Made by a program: the position numbers and the translations under genes
Assembly: GCA_943735955.1 (NCBI GenBank)
Contig: OX030956.1
Coordinates: forward strand, 10,190,445 to 10,254,444
Origin: Piscicola geometra
Taxonomy: Eukaryota > Annelida > Clitellata > Hirudinida > Piscicolidae
Direction: 5' to 3'
Length of the DNA stretch: 64,000 bases
Notes under the pieces: generated by a model
The model's database searches: none
What the model was told of the DNA's origin: nothing
What the model saw: the letters and a program-made list of their open reading frames with translations, nothing else
Shown: in pieces, positions 1-12,300 of the stretch
How positions within the stretch are numbered: position 1 is the first letter of the stretch
Layout of the letters: every line of letters starts with the position of its first letter

Positions 1-1040
1 ATGCTGCGTAAATGAGAAATTTAAAATCAACTTTTTAAAATGGCGCCCGTAATGACAGCCATTTAAATCTCCATAACTTATTATTTTTCACTAAAATAGC
101 TATTTTTACTTCATGAAATAGTTTTTTAAAATAATTTAATTAATATTCAATTACTTTTTAACGTTAAAACTTTAATTATTAAAAAAACAGTATTGTAGAA
201 AAATCTATATTAACAAGCAAATCATGATAGTGTATTAATGTCCCGATCACCATTGTGAGAAATCGGAACAAACAGTGCTATTTTACTAGTTTAGAAGCTT
301 CATGAAATAAATTATTAGACGATGCGTAGCTCAAAATACTCTTCATTCAATGCATTCTTCAATTAATATTGTAAAAATACTACAAAAACTACTGTAAATT
401 CGTGACACCTAATCCCAGTCTTATTTGAATCGGGACATTTGTGTTAACGTCATGGTGTGCATGATATAAAATAATGATATCGTTTTATGAAAAATAAACA
501 TAAGAGCCCAATATTTAACATATATCTTTTTTTACCCATGAAATGTATTCAGAAAAAAAATTATATTACTCACTTGTTGCTTAAAAAATCCCGATGATCA
601 GCGAGACGCTAAAATCAGAGCAGAAATTGTTGGAATGAACGAAATAGCCAAAAACTCGTATAAATTGAGTATTCTAAAATCGAGAGAAGTAAAAACACGT
701 TTTTAAATATTCCTATGACTGAATAAATCAAACCGGATACAACTAACTAAAAAATAAATCTAATTATTCAATATTTAAGATTTTTAAAAGAAATTTAAGA
801 CATGCGTTTTTAGCCTATTTTCAATTTTTAAGTAGCTAGAAAGTATAATATCGTAGTATTTATTATGAATATTTTAGATGGATAATATTTTTATATTCCT
901 TTTCTTCAAAATAAATGCATCCAGTCTTGGATACGATTTTCCATTCTTTTTAAAAACAAGTAAGACACTGCAAATCGTAAGTCTGTAATCGATTCTCGAT
1001 TAACCCATATACATAAGGAATCGGCAATAGCGTTCATATA
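1..1040. other. AT-rich non-coding stretch
   Basis: Nothing coding, no RNA gene and no clear repeat boundary is seen here. The sequence is AT-rich with many homopolymer runs. Confidence 0.5.
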
Positions 1041-1044
1041 AACA

Positions 1045-1500
1045 TTCTCTTGATGCCTTTTGTTACGTATGTGGTGAATTCACTACAAATAGTCAGCGTA
1101 GGCCAATTTAAAATTTGATGAAAACTTCATAATGATTTAATTTTGCTTGCCAACTAGATCAAGATAAAAAATAGGCACCGTATTGAGCGTGCAATAGATG
1201 TCATGTTAAACTGACGCAATGGCTATTAGGAAAAAAAGATCATTAATCTTTTTCTGTTTAGATGATTTGGCATGAATCAATAAATCATCATGACGACTGC
1301 TGTTTCTGTATAATACATTTTTACTGGTTTTTCTTAAAAGAATAAGGGTTTCATTGTGTACCCAAATCTTCAATCAGCTATAAGACCAGCTCCTCATTGA
1401 GATGATTTACATATTCCCCAAGCTCCAGTTGCATGGCAGGATATAGCTGATTCTAAAAAGGATAGTGGGTTGGCACAAGTTTGAACAGACGATGATTACA
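1045..1500 (+). pseudogene. Decayed Cys-rich domain of a repetitive transposon-associated protein (copy 1)
   Basis: Translation of the plus strand in broken frames gives CYVCGEFTTNSQRR, then QLDQDKK and a TQWL piece. The pattern (CxxC head, a DQDK motif, a second CxxC) resembles an uncharacterised Cys-rich protein family that is highly repeated in invertebrate genomes. A second, better preserved copy lies at about 59345-59830, and the two align over some 450 bases at the DNA level. Both are full of stops and frameshifts. Family assignment is from memory of the motif; the function of the domain is unknown. Confidence 0.45.
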
Positions 1501-1650
1501 AACCACAGAATTTTTCTAGTGAACCTCATTTCATTTCACAAACAGGAACTTAATGATTTAGTTCGCAAGTTGTATTACTCAAAATAGCATTCGGAACTTT
1601 CAGCATCCCGTTTACAAGAGTGGAATTTTATGAGAAAGAAGGCAGAGAAA

Positions 1651-2430
1651 TTATATTTGAAATACAGAAAAAAATATCAGCTCTGTCCAGCATTCAGCAC
1701 CACACACTGGCTTGGTCACTCGTACATCTTGCCTGTCCTTCTTCCTCACGATGACGTAGTCGATAAGATGCCAGCGCTTCGAGCGAGGGTGCATCCATGA
1801 CGTCCGATTACGAGTAGGAAGACGGCAGATCGAGTTTATGATCACAAGATCATGTTCAGCGCAAGTCTGGATCAAAAGAAGGCCGTTGCTGTTGCAGTGG
1901 CCCACTCCATGATGTCCGAGGACTCCTTCCCAGGCAGCGTTGTCTTTGCCAACTCTTGCGTTGAAGTCACCGAGCAGGACGAGTTTGTCCCCCTTTGGAA
2001 CGTCGGCAATAACAGTGTGAAGTTCTTCATAGAGCTTTGCTTTTTCTTCATCTGGGTTGGTCATGATTGGGGCGTAGGCGCTGATGATGGTAAGATGCTT
2101 CCTTCCACCCATCAGTGAGAGTTTCATGGTCATGATCCTGTCGTTCACTCCTTTGGGAAGTCCTGCCAGTTTCTCGACAAGAGTTGTTTTAACTGCAAAG
2201 CCAACACCTGCTTCACGTCGTTCTTCGCTGGGTCTGCCACTCCAGAAGAATGTGTAGCCAGAGCCTCTTTCGCAGAGTTCTTCTTTTTCCGCAAGCCTGG
2301 TCTCGCTCAAGGCTGCGATGTCGATGCCGTATCTTGCGAGTTCTTGACCTATCAGGGCTGTTCTCCTCTGGGGTCTGTCCACATCGACTCTGTCCAAGAG
2401 TGTCCGAACACTCCATGTGCCCAGTTTAAG
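1651..2430 (-). pseudogene. LINE AP-endonuclease domain, partial
   Basis: Endonuclease/exonuclease/phosphatase-type domain of an RTE-like LINE, which nicks target DNA for target-primed reverse transcription. Visible motifs in order: LGTWSVRTLLD (N-terminal strand with the Asn-type motif replaced by Ser), ALSETRLAEKE (catalytic Glu), SAYAP, LLGDFNARVG (catalytic Asp/Asn) and LIDYVIVRKKDRQD. The final SDH-type motif is lost: after CGAECWTE the frame runs into unrelated sequence. The reading frame is open for about 250 codons and extends upstream to about 2430 without an obvious ATG. Inactive as it stands, because the C-terminus and the whole reverse transcriptase are absent. Confidence 0.8.
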
Positions 2431-2768
2431 AGAAATTATTTTGATTTTTTTTTGTTTCTACCGCTTTTATAGGGTTCCCATCAACCGTGGTGAGCTGGCT
2501 AGGGAAGTTTGGAACAGGCAATTTTTAGGGCACCTTTTCTAGCCCTTTCCTCATGCCAGGAGGTGAGCAGTGCATTCCTGAAAAGGGCTGTTCAGTCGCC
2601 CAGGGGGCTGCCGGACTCCACCGCTGTTCCATATCGGCGAAGAACGACCCAATAGCTGAGCCGCCTGTGTGCAGGGTCACGACTACGACTCCCAGTGTAC
2701 CCACACCTGCCGCTTCGTCGCCACAGGACTTGTCGAATGAGGTTAATGAATGACCAGTGATGGGCACT

Positions 2769-2935
2769 CAACTACTTTTGAGTAGTTAAACTTTTGCTAA
2801 CTACTTAACTACTTTTGAGTAGTTAAACTACTAGTTAACTACTAACTACTTTTCAATAGTTAAACTTTTAGGCCTTAACTACTTTTCAGTAGTTGGAGTA
2901 GTTAACTACATTTCAACTACTTTTTCTCAAAGTTA
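2769..2935. repeat. Subterminal palindromic repeats of the hAT (left block)
   Basis: Tandem near-palindromes of the form ACTACTTTTGAGTAGTT, several copies with small changes. The motif is self-complementary around TTTTGA. It matches the right block at about 4000-4255. Confidence 0.75.
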
Positions 2936-3425
2936 AGCATATATTATATCGACACCGGCTGTAATACTTATCAATCAATACCTTACTGTTATATTCATAT
3001 TACTGTTTATGTCTACATAGGTAAGACAGAGGAGACAAATATAATTGTCACTAATAAAATTCTGTAATTTTCTTGTTATCAGAACAGTCAACACAAAAAC
3101 AATGAAAGTATTTAATCATATATATATAATATATGTATAATATTATATATATATATATATGTATTTACTGCTCAATTGCTGGTGGTATTCAAGTACCATG
3201 TACTGGGTAGGATTATTGAGTGGTACAAATATTCATAATATCTTTAAAACTCAGAGTGATTACAATAAAATAGCCCGTTTAAACAGTTTTTAGAGTTTTA
3301 TAACACAAAGACAAATAAAAGACAGTTTTATAAGTTTTACACTATAGCGTTACTCTTTAATAACGCTGTCAGCTTTGGTTACTTGCCTTAAGAAGACAAG
3401 TTTTTCAAACATGCTGTCAGAAAGT

Positions 3426-3656
3426 TTACAATGCCTTGGAACCAAAAATTTGTCTAGCAGCACTGAACAACCTTTCGACTGCAGCACTACTGGGCAAGGA
3501 TGCATTAAATTTCAGAAAGGCATTACACAGTCGAAGAAATTTAAATAGAACTTTTAGTTCAGTGTCAGCACTAGAAAGATAATTATGAATTCCTTCTTCT
3601 AGGCTGCTGTCAACAGTAGTGTCAGTATCATTGCTTTCTGTCACAAAGGAATACAA
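3426..3656 (-). pseudogene. hAT transposase C-terminal dimerisation segment
   Basis: About 76 codons on the minus strand. The end of the frame has the hAT signature LPSSAAVERLFSAA, followed after the stop by bases that still encode a leucine-rich decayed tail. In hAT transposases this segment follows the last catalytic Glu (the E of ERLFS) and mediates oligomerisation. It lies only a few bases from the BED finger frame but in a different reading frame, so the catalytic core has been deleted. Confidence 0.75.
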
Positions 3657-3660
3657 GTCA

Positions 3661-3846
3661 TCAATCGGCTCTTCTTCTGATCCAAAAACTGGGGCTAACC
3701 TTCAGATGCTTCAGGAAATGAGAACTTGACGAGATATTTCCACTAATCTGAACTCCACAACAATGCTTACACGTTGCGACGAAATTTTTTTCGTCAGATT
3801 TAATACTTGGGTTTTTTAAATGTTCTTTTACTACTGCTGAATTCAT
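3661..3846 (-). pseudogene. BED zinc finger of the hAT element
   Basis: A minus-strand frame beginning with ATG at 3846. It contains FVATCKHC (CxxC) and HFLKHLK (HxxxxH-type end), the layout of a BED DNA-binding finger at the N-terminus of hAT transposases. It is followed at once by a stop and by the C-terminal segment in another frame. A truncated protein that only binds DNA is imaginable but not shown. Confidence 0.7.
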
Positions 3847-3999
3847 GATGCAATACTAGCAGAAAACTAGCAAGGGCCAAACTAACAGTTTATTTTAATT
3901 ATTTTTATTTTAATAAATAATTTTTTTACCATTGAATTTCCTAGTGATGGGCACTTCAACTGATATTTATGAATGTGGATTTTTTGTAGACAAAATTAT

Positions 4000-4258
4000 C
4001 TTTTAACTACTTTTGAGTAGTTAAACTACTTTGAGTAGTTAAACTACTTTGAGTAGTTAAACTACTTTGAGTAGTTAAACTACTTTTGAGTAGTTAAACT
4101 ACTCTCTAACTACTGACTACTTTTGAGTAGTTAACTACTTTTGAGTAGTTAACTACTTTTGAGTAGTTAAACTACTCTCTAACTACTGACTACTTTTGAG
4201 TAGTTAAACTTTTTGCCTTAACTACTTTCGAGTAGTTAAACTACGTAGTTAACTACTG
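4000..4258. repeat. Subterminal palindromic repeats of the hAT (right block)
   Basis: At least ten tandem copies of TTTTGAGTAGTTAAACTAC-like units with 17-20 base periodicity; the same unit appears in the left block at 2769-2935. Confidence 0.8.
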
Positions 4259-4725
4259 CTCATCTTTGTGAATGACTAAAAGTGACTTGCGCGATGAATT
4301 GAATTATAGTGAGAAAGAGTTGCACAGTTCGTCGATCTCACTCTCTCGCCCGAGACCATCTTGATCCAGTAGCACGACGGAGTCGAGACGGCTGGAGAAG
4401 GAAACGGGTGCAGTGGATGGCCATGATGTTCTTCGTGTTTCGTCATACCCATAACGTTCCACAAAGCTTTGCTGAGAATCGCTTTCTTGACCGTTGACCA
4501 TCTAGTGGTTCTTCCGCTCCGTCCGCCGATTCCAGTCTTTACGTGCAAAGGTAGACATACCTTGACCAATGCGCACGCTACAGTTCCAATCTTCGTTCCA
4601 AGCCCTGGAACAGGGAGTCAAGTTAGTTATAGCGCCAACAACCCGCTTTCGCCCCTTCAGCATTTAGCATTATCCATGGAGTGCCACGAGGAGGCATGCT
4701 GTCGGACTTTGGAACAGAGTCTGCA

Positions 4726-5351
<626 letters not shown>

Positions 5352-5508
5352 TAATATGTATTACGTAAAAAAGCGTTCATTAAAATAATTAAATGAATGT
5401 AAAAAATTTCTGAAAACTTAACACTTTAGCTATAAATAAAAGTGCGGTAAATAGATTTAAAAATTAAAGGTTTTGGTTCCGAATTTCTATAAGCGCATCT
5501 CTCCATAT

Positions 5509-5581
5509 GGCTGCTGTGGTATAAGGGTTAGCGTTCTGCTCTTTGAGTATTGCCTCCAGATTTCGATTCCTGATGAGTCCA
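5509..5581 (+). repeat. tRNA-like sequence, probably a SINE head or tRNA pseudogene
   Basis: About 73 bases with an A-box-like TGGTATAAGGGTTAGCG and, some 35 bases on, a B-box-like GATTTCGATTCC. The spacing fits a tRNA. The acceptor stem does not pair convincingly, so a functional tRNA is unlikely. No second copy was noticed in the window. Confidence 0.35.
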
Positions 5582-5599
5582 ACTTATTTAATTAGAAAA

Positions 5600-6890
5600 A
5601 AATGGGAATAAAAATCGTTAGGTTAGGAATTAGGGTTAAAGTTATGGCTTTGTTTGAAAATTAAAATGTTTTGAAATTATTTAAGTATTTTTATGAAAAA
5701 CTATCAAGAATGTAGCAAAATGAAATATCGTTTCGTCACGAATTTTTTATGGAAAACAGCAAAAATCCCAAGTGAAACTTTCACTAACGAAAAAGTAGCC
5801 TTTTTTGTTAATTAATGTGCAATATTCACGAAAAATAACATTTTGCGATTTGATATGTTGTCTTGGCAGCTAACTTTTTTCCAAGTGTATTGAAAAAACT
5901 ATTTGTTTTTGTGAGTAATTCTTTATCAAATTTTCATACAGGAATACGAGATGTACAATTTTTAAAACTTTAGTGACCAATCTGTGACAGCGACTTATAC
6001 TCGAGAGTGGTTTAGTATAGTCACTTAATACGCTCTTCTAATTAAACTACCCGCTGAAGCATTTTTGCAAGTTTTGCAGGACTGTTGGATGCTAAAACAC
6101 ACATCTAAAAAGGTCGTGAAGCTAGCTCGAGTTTATGCGACAGGTACAAATCATTATTTCTTTGCATTGTATCGTATCTTATCACATCATATTACATCGT
6201 GTTAATTAGCATAATAACTCAACTCATTATCATTCTCCAGGTTGATTCTAGATGCTTGAAATGAAAGAGAAAAAAATGACTGAAGATGGAAATGGTAGTA
6301 TTGTTGTTGGAACATAGTTATGAATTTAACCGCTTATCGCGTCATTAATTCTAAAAATGGAGGTGAGTGTCGCTCTTTCAAAGCATTTTAGACGCAACTT
6401 AACTATTTAGACACTTGGTTGACAGCTTCGTAGAAGCTTTTAAAGCACTTGTTTCATGAAGGTTTAATATATATTTTTCTTTACATAATAATTATTTTTT
6501 AATTTATCATTTTTATAACATTTATTTTTTTAAAACATACGATTTTGCAAGTCTTTACACTTAAGAGCGGTGAAATTCGACTTTGGTTCTTGAATTTGAT
6601 GAAAGAGCGCTATAGAAATTTATTTGATTGATTGATTTGGTTTTGGTTTCGATGCCAAAACGGTATATTTTTTAAAGTTTTGACTGAATCTAATATAACA
6701 ATAACATAATGTGTCGGTTTCAGTTTCGGTTCAATTTCTTTTCAGCCAAAATTGTTATTAGAGGAAAGTAGTTTAATATGTAATACCCTTTTTTATTTTT
6801 AAATAACTCAATTCTTTTAAGAAAAAGAATATTCGTAATATTATATAGTTTTAAAAACTTGATGTTATTTATCTTTTTATATTAAATTTT
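5600..6890. other. AT-rich stretch without recognised gene
   Basis: No convincing coding frame. Near 6568-6600 there is an AAAGAGCGCTATAGAAATTT-like string reminiscent of LINE/SINE 3' tails (compare the LINE 3' end near 39490), but it is too short to assign. Confidence 0.4.
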
Positions 6891-6906
6891 TTTAAAGGGT
6901 GCAAAT

Positions 6907-8054
6907 TAGAGACCGACCGAAATTCGGTTCGGTTTCGGTTTTGGCGCCGAAATTGTCTATTTTCTTAGTTTCGGCAATTTTTCGGTTTCGGCCAAAAATA
7001 AATTAGGTAATTTCGGCTCAATTTCGGTTTTGGCTGAAATAGATCTCATATTTCTCGAAAAACCGAAATTTTTATTTAATTATATAGTTTATCTGATATA
7101 TCTGTATTCTCAATCGAACTATTAAGTTCGGATTCGATTCTCCATTAGATATCTATTAGTTATCGTGGTTGATTGATTTATGGGTGTCATCAGACTAATT
7201 ATTCGAATAACATTTACAAGCATCTGGAACAACAATCATGTATTTGAAATTTAAGTAATTGGCATACGTTCAATGATGATATTTAACAACACTTTTTTCA
7301 AGCAAATTCTATTTTTTAAAACATTTGTTTAAAAAAATGTTATTGTCAAAAGTAAGTATCTGTATATCCTCAATCGAACTCGAATTATTAAGTTTGGGTT
7401 CGATTCTCATCTCTATGAGATAGCTATTAGATATCTAATAGATATCTATTAGATATCTATTAGATATCTATTAGATATCTATTAGATATCTATTAGATAT
7501 CTATTAGATATCTATTAGATATCTATTAGATATCTATTAGATATCTATTAGATATCTATTAGATATCTATTAGATATCGTGGTTAATTGAGTTAGGTGAC
7601 ATAAGACTAATGTTCGAATAACATATACAAGCATGTGGAATTCTAGATATCCATTCTTTGAAAAACACTATATATAAGTCGAAAGAACGAGAAGATTTAG
7701 CTTCGATTAATTAATTCAAAAATAAGTTGTGAGAATGTCGTTGAATCCTATTTGGAAGTTTTTACAAAATGTCAGTCTAACCAAAGCAAAGCCTGTCAAC
7801 AACAAAAACTTTTATTTTTTGGCTTAAAATATACGCTTGTTTGGATTTACTTATTAAACTGGCATTGTCATCGTTAAATACTATTTATTCAATTTTAATA
7901 AAAGTTGTAAAAAATGTCGGTTTCGGCTTCGGTTTCGGCCGAAAATCTTATTACAATTTCAGTTAAATTTCGGTTTCGGCCGAAAATTAATATTCAATTT
8001 CGGCTTATTTTCGGTTTCGGCCGAAATAAAAATATCTGTTTCGGTCGGTCGCTA
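6907..8054. mobile_element. Non-autonomous hAT-type element with TTTCGG-rich ends and 8-bp target duplication
   Basis: Terminal inverted repeats TAGAGACCGACCGAAA and TTTCGGTCGGTCGCTA (one mismatch), flanked by a perfect 8-base duplication GTGCAAAT (6899-6906 and 8055-8062). Both subterminal regions carry many copies of TTCGGTTTCGGCC-like motifs, probably binding sites. There is no transposase. The middle holds a direct duplication of about 200-280 bases (7100-7250 against 7365-7640, both with CTCAATCGAACT...TTCGATTCTC and TCGTGGTTxATTGA) around an 11-base tandem array. Confidence 0.85.
7417..7580. repeat. 11-bp palindromic minisatellite
   Basis: About 14 head-to-tail copies of TTAGATATCTA, which is almost perfectly palindromic around GATATC. 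The same unit occurs once in the upstream duplicate at about 7145, so the array grew from a single seed. It lies inside the hAT-type element 6907-8054. Confidence 0.95.
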
Positions 8055-8062
8055 GTGCAAAT

Positions 8063-8535
8063 GTAGGCTATTAAAAAATAGTAGTGTAATATGGGATAAG
8101 CGGTTGAAATAAATTCAAAACAATAAAACTTATATTATTTTTCCTTTTTGAAATTGAATGACGGCTGGTGTATATTTGACCCACTTTGAACGCATTAGGG
8201 AAACGATAGGATACACATATAGTAAAACCTTTATGATAAATCTCACATTTTATTAAGACAGTTATAAAAAAGTATTCAGAGTTTTTTTTCATTAATTAGG
8301 GAGCACGTGCAGATCACTATCACCACTGAAGACGGTTGGGGTATATTTTGACTCCAATGTTAAAATTAATCTACATCTCACAATGTCAGTTGTTTTAAAC
8401 TAGATTAAATTATAGACTGTTAATAACTATCATTTTTGTTGATTGATGTCACGATATCATTGCTTGAAATCATAATTAGATCTTGTTGTGGGGCTTTTAT
8501 TATTAATAATCATTTTTATATACTATACTTCATGG
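8063..8535. other. AT-rich stretch without recognised feature
   Basis: Open frames here are short and resemble no known protein. No repeat boundary was found. Confidence 0.4.
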
Positions 8536-8589
8536 TTACAAGGTTGTCATAGCCAAGGGGTGGCAGTGGGGATAAGCACCCACTACCTA

Positions 8590-9329
8590 TAAAGTGCTCC
8601 TTCATGGCGTGCGTCTCTGTACCGCCTCTGACAACTAAGTCCAACTCCTGGCCTGCTCGCGGCGGAACTGCTTTTACTGACAGGAGAAGGGGCGAAGGCG
8701 GGTCACTGGCGCCTTAAAACCAGTCGCTTCGGGCAGATGGGGCTCGTCAGCCCGGGAAGGCAACCCATCTAGGAGAAGGAAAACTCTTTCTACCAACCGC
8801 TGCTGCCTTGCATGGAAAAGGCTTTGGGAGTCAACCTTGAGAAAAAATCAGGAGTCGGAGTCCCTAAGGCGGTGGATCGTCATCTATGATGTCCTTCCTG
8901 CAACTCCTGCAGCCAGGTCGGCTCTAAGCGTGGTGCTTGCACCCCCTTGGGTCTAGTCGACGAAGCCGAGAGGGGGGTCCTGTTGTTTGGGCAGCACAAG
9001 ACCTTCACACGCTTTGCCCAGGCTAGCGCCCTGGAGATAACACTCCAGTCTCGCTTTACGGCGAGAGCACAAACAAGTAGACAGGGGTTTACGGGTTATA
9101 AGTCCCTGCTCAATTGGCGTAGAGCTGGACGCCACGAGTTGTCTTCAATGGTGGGAGGGACCCTCGCAGTCCCACTGGTAACTATTACCCGTCCTAAGCC
9201 GGACAGCCCCCGGCCAATAAGGTGTTACCTGTCACGGCCTGCCTGCTTCAGTGGGTGCCTGGAGCTTAGAGCACAGCTCAACAAGCAGGCCGTTATCTTC
9301 ACGCACCAAACAACTACAAATACAAAAAG
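8590..9329 (+). other. 5' untranslated region of LINE family A
   Basis: GC-rich and non-coding, beginning near TGCTCCTTCATGGCGTGCG. The same sequence with a few differences is found at 47450-48165. It probably holds the internal promoter of the element; that role is inferred from family knowledge. Confidence 0.7.
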
Positions 9330-12300
9330 ATGGAGATTCCAGCTCTCCGTATCGCAAGCTGGAACGTACGTACTATGCGCACTGAACTAAGTGATGACCT
9401 TCGTGAGATTGAAGACCTTCGCAAGACTGCAGCCATTGATCATGAGCTGCACAGACTAAACGTCGACATTACAGCCCTAAAGGAAACGCGTCTTCCAGAG
9501 TCTGGATCCTTGAGGGAGAAACACTACACGTTCTTTTAGCAGGGGAAAATAGAAGAGGAGACCAAGGAACACGGAGTCGGCTTCGCCATCAAGAACACCC
9601 TGCTTTGCATGTCCGAACCTTCTTCCCACGGCACAGAGAGAATCCTCACTCTACGCCTTCTCACAGCATCTGGCACTGCTAATCTTTTTTGCATCTATGC
9701 ACCGACCATGCAGGCCAGCACCGAGACTAAAGATCAATTCTACGAACAACTAAGTAGCGTTGTTGCCACTGTTCCTGCTTCCGAACACCTCTACCTTCAG
9801 GGAGATTTTAACGCCCGTGTTGGCTCTGACCACGACTCATGGCCAGATGTGCTGGGTCACCATGGCATCGGGAAAATGAACGAAAACGGCCAGAGACTAC
9901 TCGAATTCTGTTGTTATCGCAACCCATGCGTAACAAACACATACTTCCAGAGCAAAGCATGTCACAAGGGGTTCTGGAGACATCCAAGAACAAATCACTG
10001 GCATCAACTTCACTTCATCATCACCAGGCACAACTCGTCAAACAACGTCCTCAGCACCAGAGCTTACCATAGCGCCGATTGCGATACAGACCACTCTCTG
10101 ATCGCATCAAAGTTAAAGTTGCGCCCCAAGAGGCTTCACCTCTCCAAGAAGAAATGCCAGCCGAAAATCAACACCTATCAGACCATCCATCAGTCTAAGA
10201 ACCATGAGTTCATAGATCGGCTGGGGGAGCTGCAACACTGCGACCAAGAGCCTAATGTGGAAGTCAGATGGAACTCGCTTCGAAATACCATCTTCAGAAC
10301 TGCTTTACTTACGTATGGTAAAAAATAACACAAGAACACCGATTGCTTCGAAGCGAATGCGGCAGATCTTGAGCCTGTTATTGACGCCAAGAGAAAGGCA
10401 TTGATTGAATACAAACGTGACCCGAGTCAGTCCACCTTCGAAGAGTTGAAAGCTGCCCGAAGAAAGACCCAGCAGACCGCTCGACGCTGCACAAACGACT
10501 ATTGTCTTCAACTGGCGAATAGCATTCAACAAGCGTCATACGCTGGCAACGTAAGGAACATGTATGAAGGCATCAAGAAAGCAACAGGCAAGTCAGCAAA
10601 GAAGACTGCACCCTTAAAGTCCAAATCAGGAGAGACCATCACAGACAAAGACAAGCAAATGGGAAGGTGGGTTGAACACTATTTGGAACTTTATTCCAAA
10701 GAAAAATCTCTGACTCAGATAGCACTGTACGCTATCGAAGACTTACCACTCTTGGAAGAGCTGGATGTCTAGCTGAACATGGACGAACTCAGCAAAGCTA
10801 TTGATGCCTTAATGAGTGAAAAAACACCAGGAGACGATGGCATCCCACCAGAAATAATCAAATGCGGTAAACCGTCTCTACTAGAAACACTTCACAAGCT
10901 CCTTTGCCTATGTTGGAGAAAAAGTAGAGTTCCACAGGACATGCGCAATGCCAAGATTGTCACCCTGTATAAGAACAAGGGCGACCGCAGCGACTGCAAC
11001 AACTACAGGGACATCTCACTGCTTAGCGTCATGGATAAAGCTTTCGCACGCGTTGTCCTCAACCTTCTCCAAGTCCTAGCAAGTCGTGTGTATCCTGAAT
11101 CGCAATGCGGCTTAAGATCAGAAAGATCCACAGTCTACATGATTTTCTCCGTGCGTCAGCTCCAGGAAAAGTGCAGAGAGCAGCGGATGCCGTTGTATAT
11201 CGCCTTTATCGACCTAACTAAGGCATTCGACCTTGTAAGCAGGAACGGCCTGTTTTAGCTACTCAATAAGATTGGCTGTCCACCTCGGCTGCTCAACATT
11301 ACAACTTCTTATCACGAAAACACACAAGGTGAGGTCAGCTATGATGGGGAGACCTCAGAATCCTTCCTAATCAAGAGTGGGGTCAAACAGGGTTGTATGC
11401 TAACGCCTACATTATTCGGTATCTTCTTCTTAATGCTGTTGAACTTTGCATTTGAAGAGTCTGCCGAAGGTGTCCATTTACACACCAGAAGTGACAGGAA
11501 ACTGCTGAACATGGTACGCCTAAGAGTAAAGACAAAAATTCGCACTGTCTTCATCAGAGACATGCTGTTCGCAGATGATGCGGCTCTGGTGTCACACACG
11601 GAAAAACACCTTCAGCAGCTGATGAATCGCTTTTCTCAGGCTTGCAGGGAATTCGGTCTGACCATCAGTATCAAAAAAACCAGCATCATGGGTCAAGACA
11701 TCTCTGTTCCACCCTCAATCACAATCGAATATCAGGTGCTGGAGGCCACTGACAAGTTCACATACTTGGGCTCCGTCATAACTAGCAGCCTATCCCTTGA
11801 CATCGAAATTGACAAGAGGCTCGCCAAAGCAGTCAGCGTCATGGCCAAATTGAACAAACGTGTATGGACTAACAACCAACTGACATGAAACAACATGCTC
11901 AAAGTGTACCAGGCATGAGTTCTCAGCACTCTGTTGTCTGGCAGCGAAACCTGGACCACCTATGCCAGGCAAGAAGATCGTCTCGAAAGCTTTCATCTTC
12001 GCTGTCTCCGACGCATCCTTGGCATAACATGGCAAGACGAAGTCACCAACACAGCTGTACTCAATCAAGCCAACTCACTCAGCATACACCTCCTTCTATG
12101 CCAAAGACGTCTACGCTGGCTGGGTCACGTGCGTCGAATGGAAGAAGGTCGCATCCTCTATGGCGAGCTGGCTACAAGACACCGTCCAGTTGGTCGCCCG
12201 CAACTACGCTTCAAAGACTTCTGCAAACGCGACTTCAAACTTCCGTGTATCGACCCTGGCAGATGGGAAGAGCTAGCCGATGACCGGAGGGGCTGGCGCC

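Larger units (their letters stand above)
2755..4268 (-). mobile_element. Internally deleted hAT transposon with 8-bp target duplication
   Basis: The left end is CAGTGATGGGCA. The flanks carry a perfect 8-base duplication, TGAATGAC (2747-2754 and 4269-4276), which is diagnostic of hAT insertion. The interior codes on the minus strand for a BED-type zinc finger (3661-3846) and a hAT C-terminal dimerisation segment (3426-3656), with the catalytic middle missing. Both ends are filled with tandem copies of a motif like ACTACTTTTGAGTAGTTAA, likely expanded subterminal transposase-binding sites. A second CAGTGATGGGCAC-like end at about 3943 suggests an internal rearrangement or a nested relative. 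It is inserted in the LINE at 1651-4725. Confidence 0.8.
1651..4725 (-). mobile_element. RTE-like LINE (family B, copy 1), 3' truncated and split by a hAT insertion
   Basis: A minus-strand non-LTR retrotransposon. Its endonuclease start lies at about 2430 and its GC-rich 5' region at about 2440-2754; this resumes at 4277 after the inserted hAT element (2755-4268). The 8-base duplication TGAATGAC on both sides of the insert proves that the two LINE parts were once contiguous. The element stops inside the endonuclease at about 1651, so no reverse transcriptase is left here. Its 5' end meets the CTA microsatellite at 4726. The copy at 49002-51530 is the same family and starts in the part of the endonuclease where this one ends (motif LIDYVIVRKKDRQD in both). 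Confidence 0.75.

Noticed and set aside
5509..5581. Functional tRNA gene
   Set aside because: A and B boxes are imperfect and the acceptor stem does not pair convincingly.
7417..7580. CRISPR-like array
   Set aside because: The 11-base units are directly tandem without spacers, and the context is a eukaryotic transposon.
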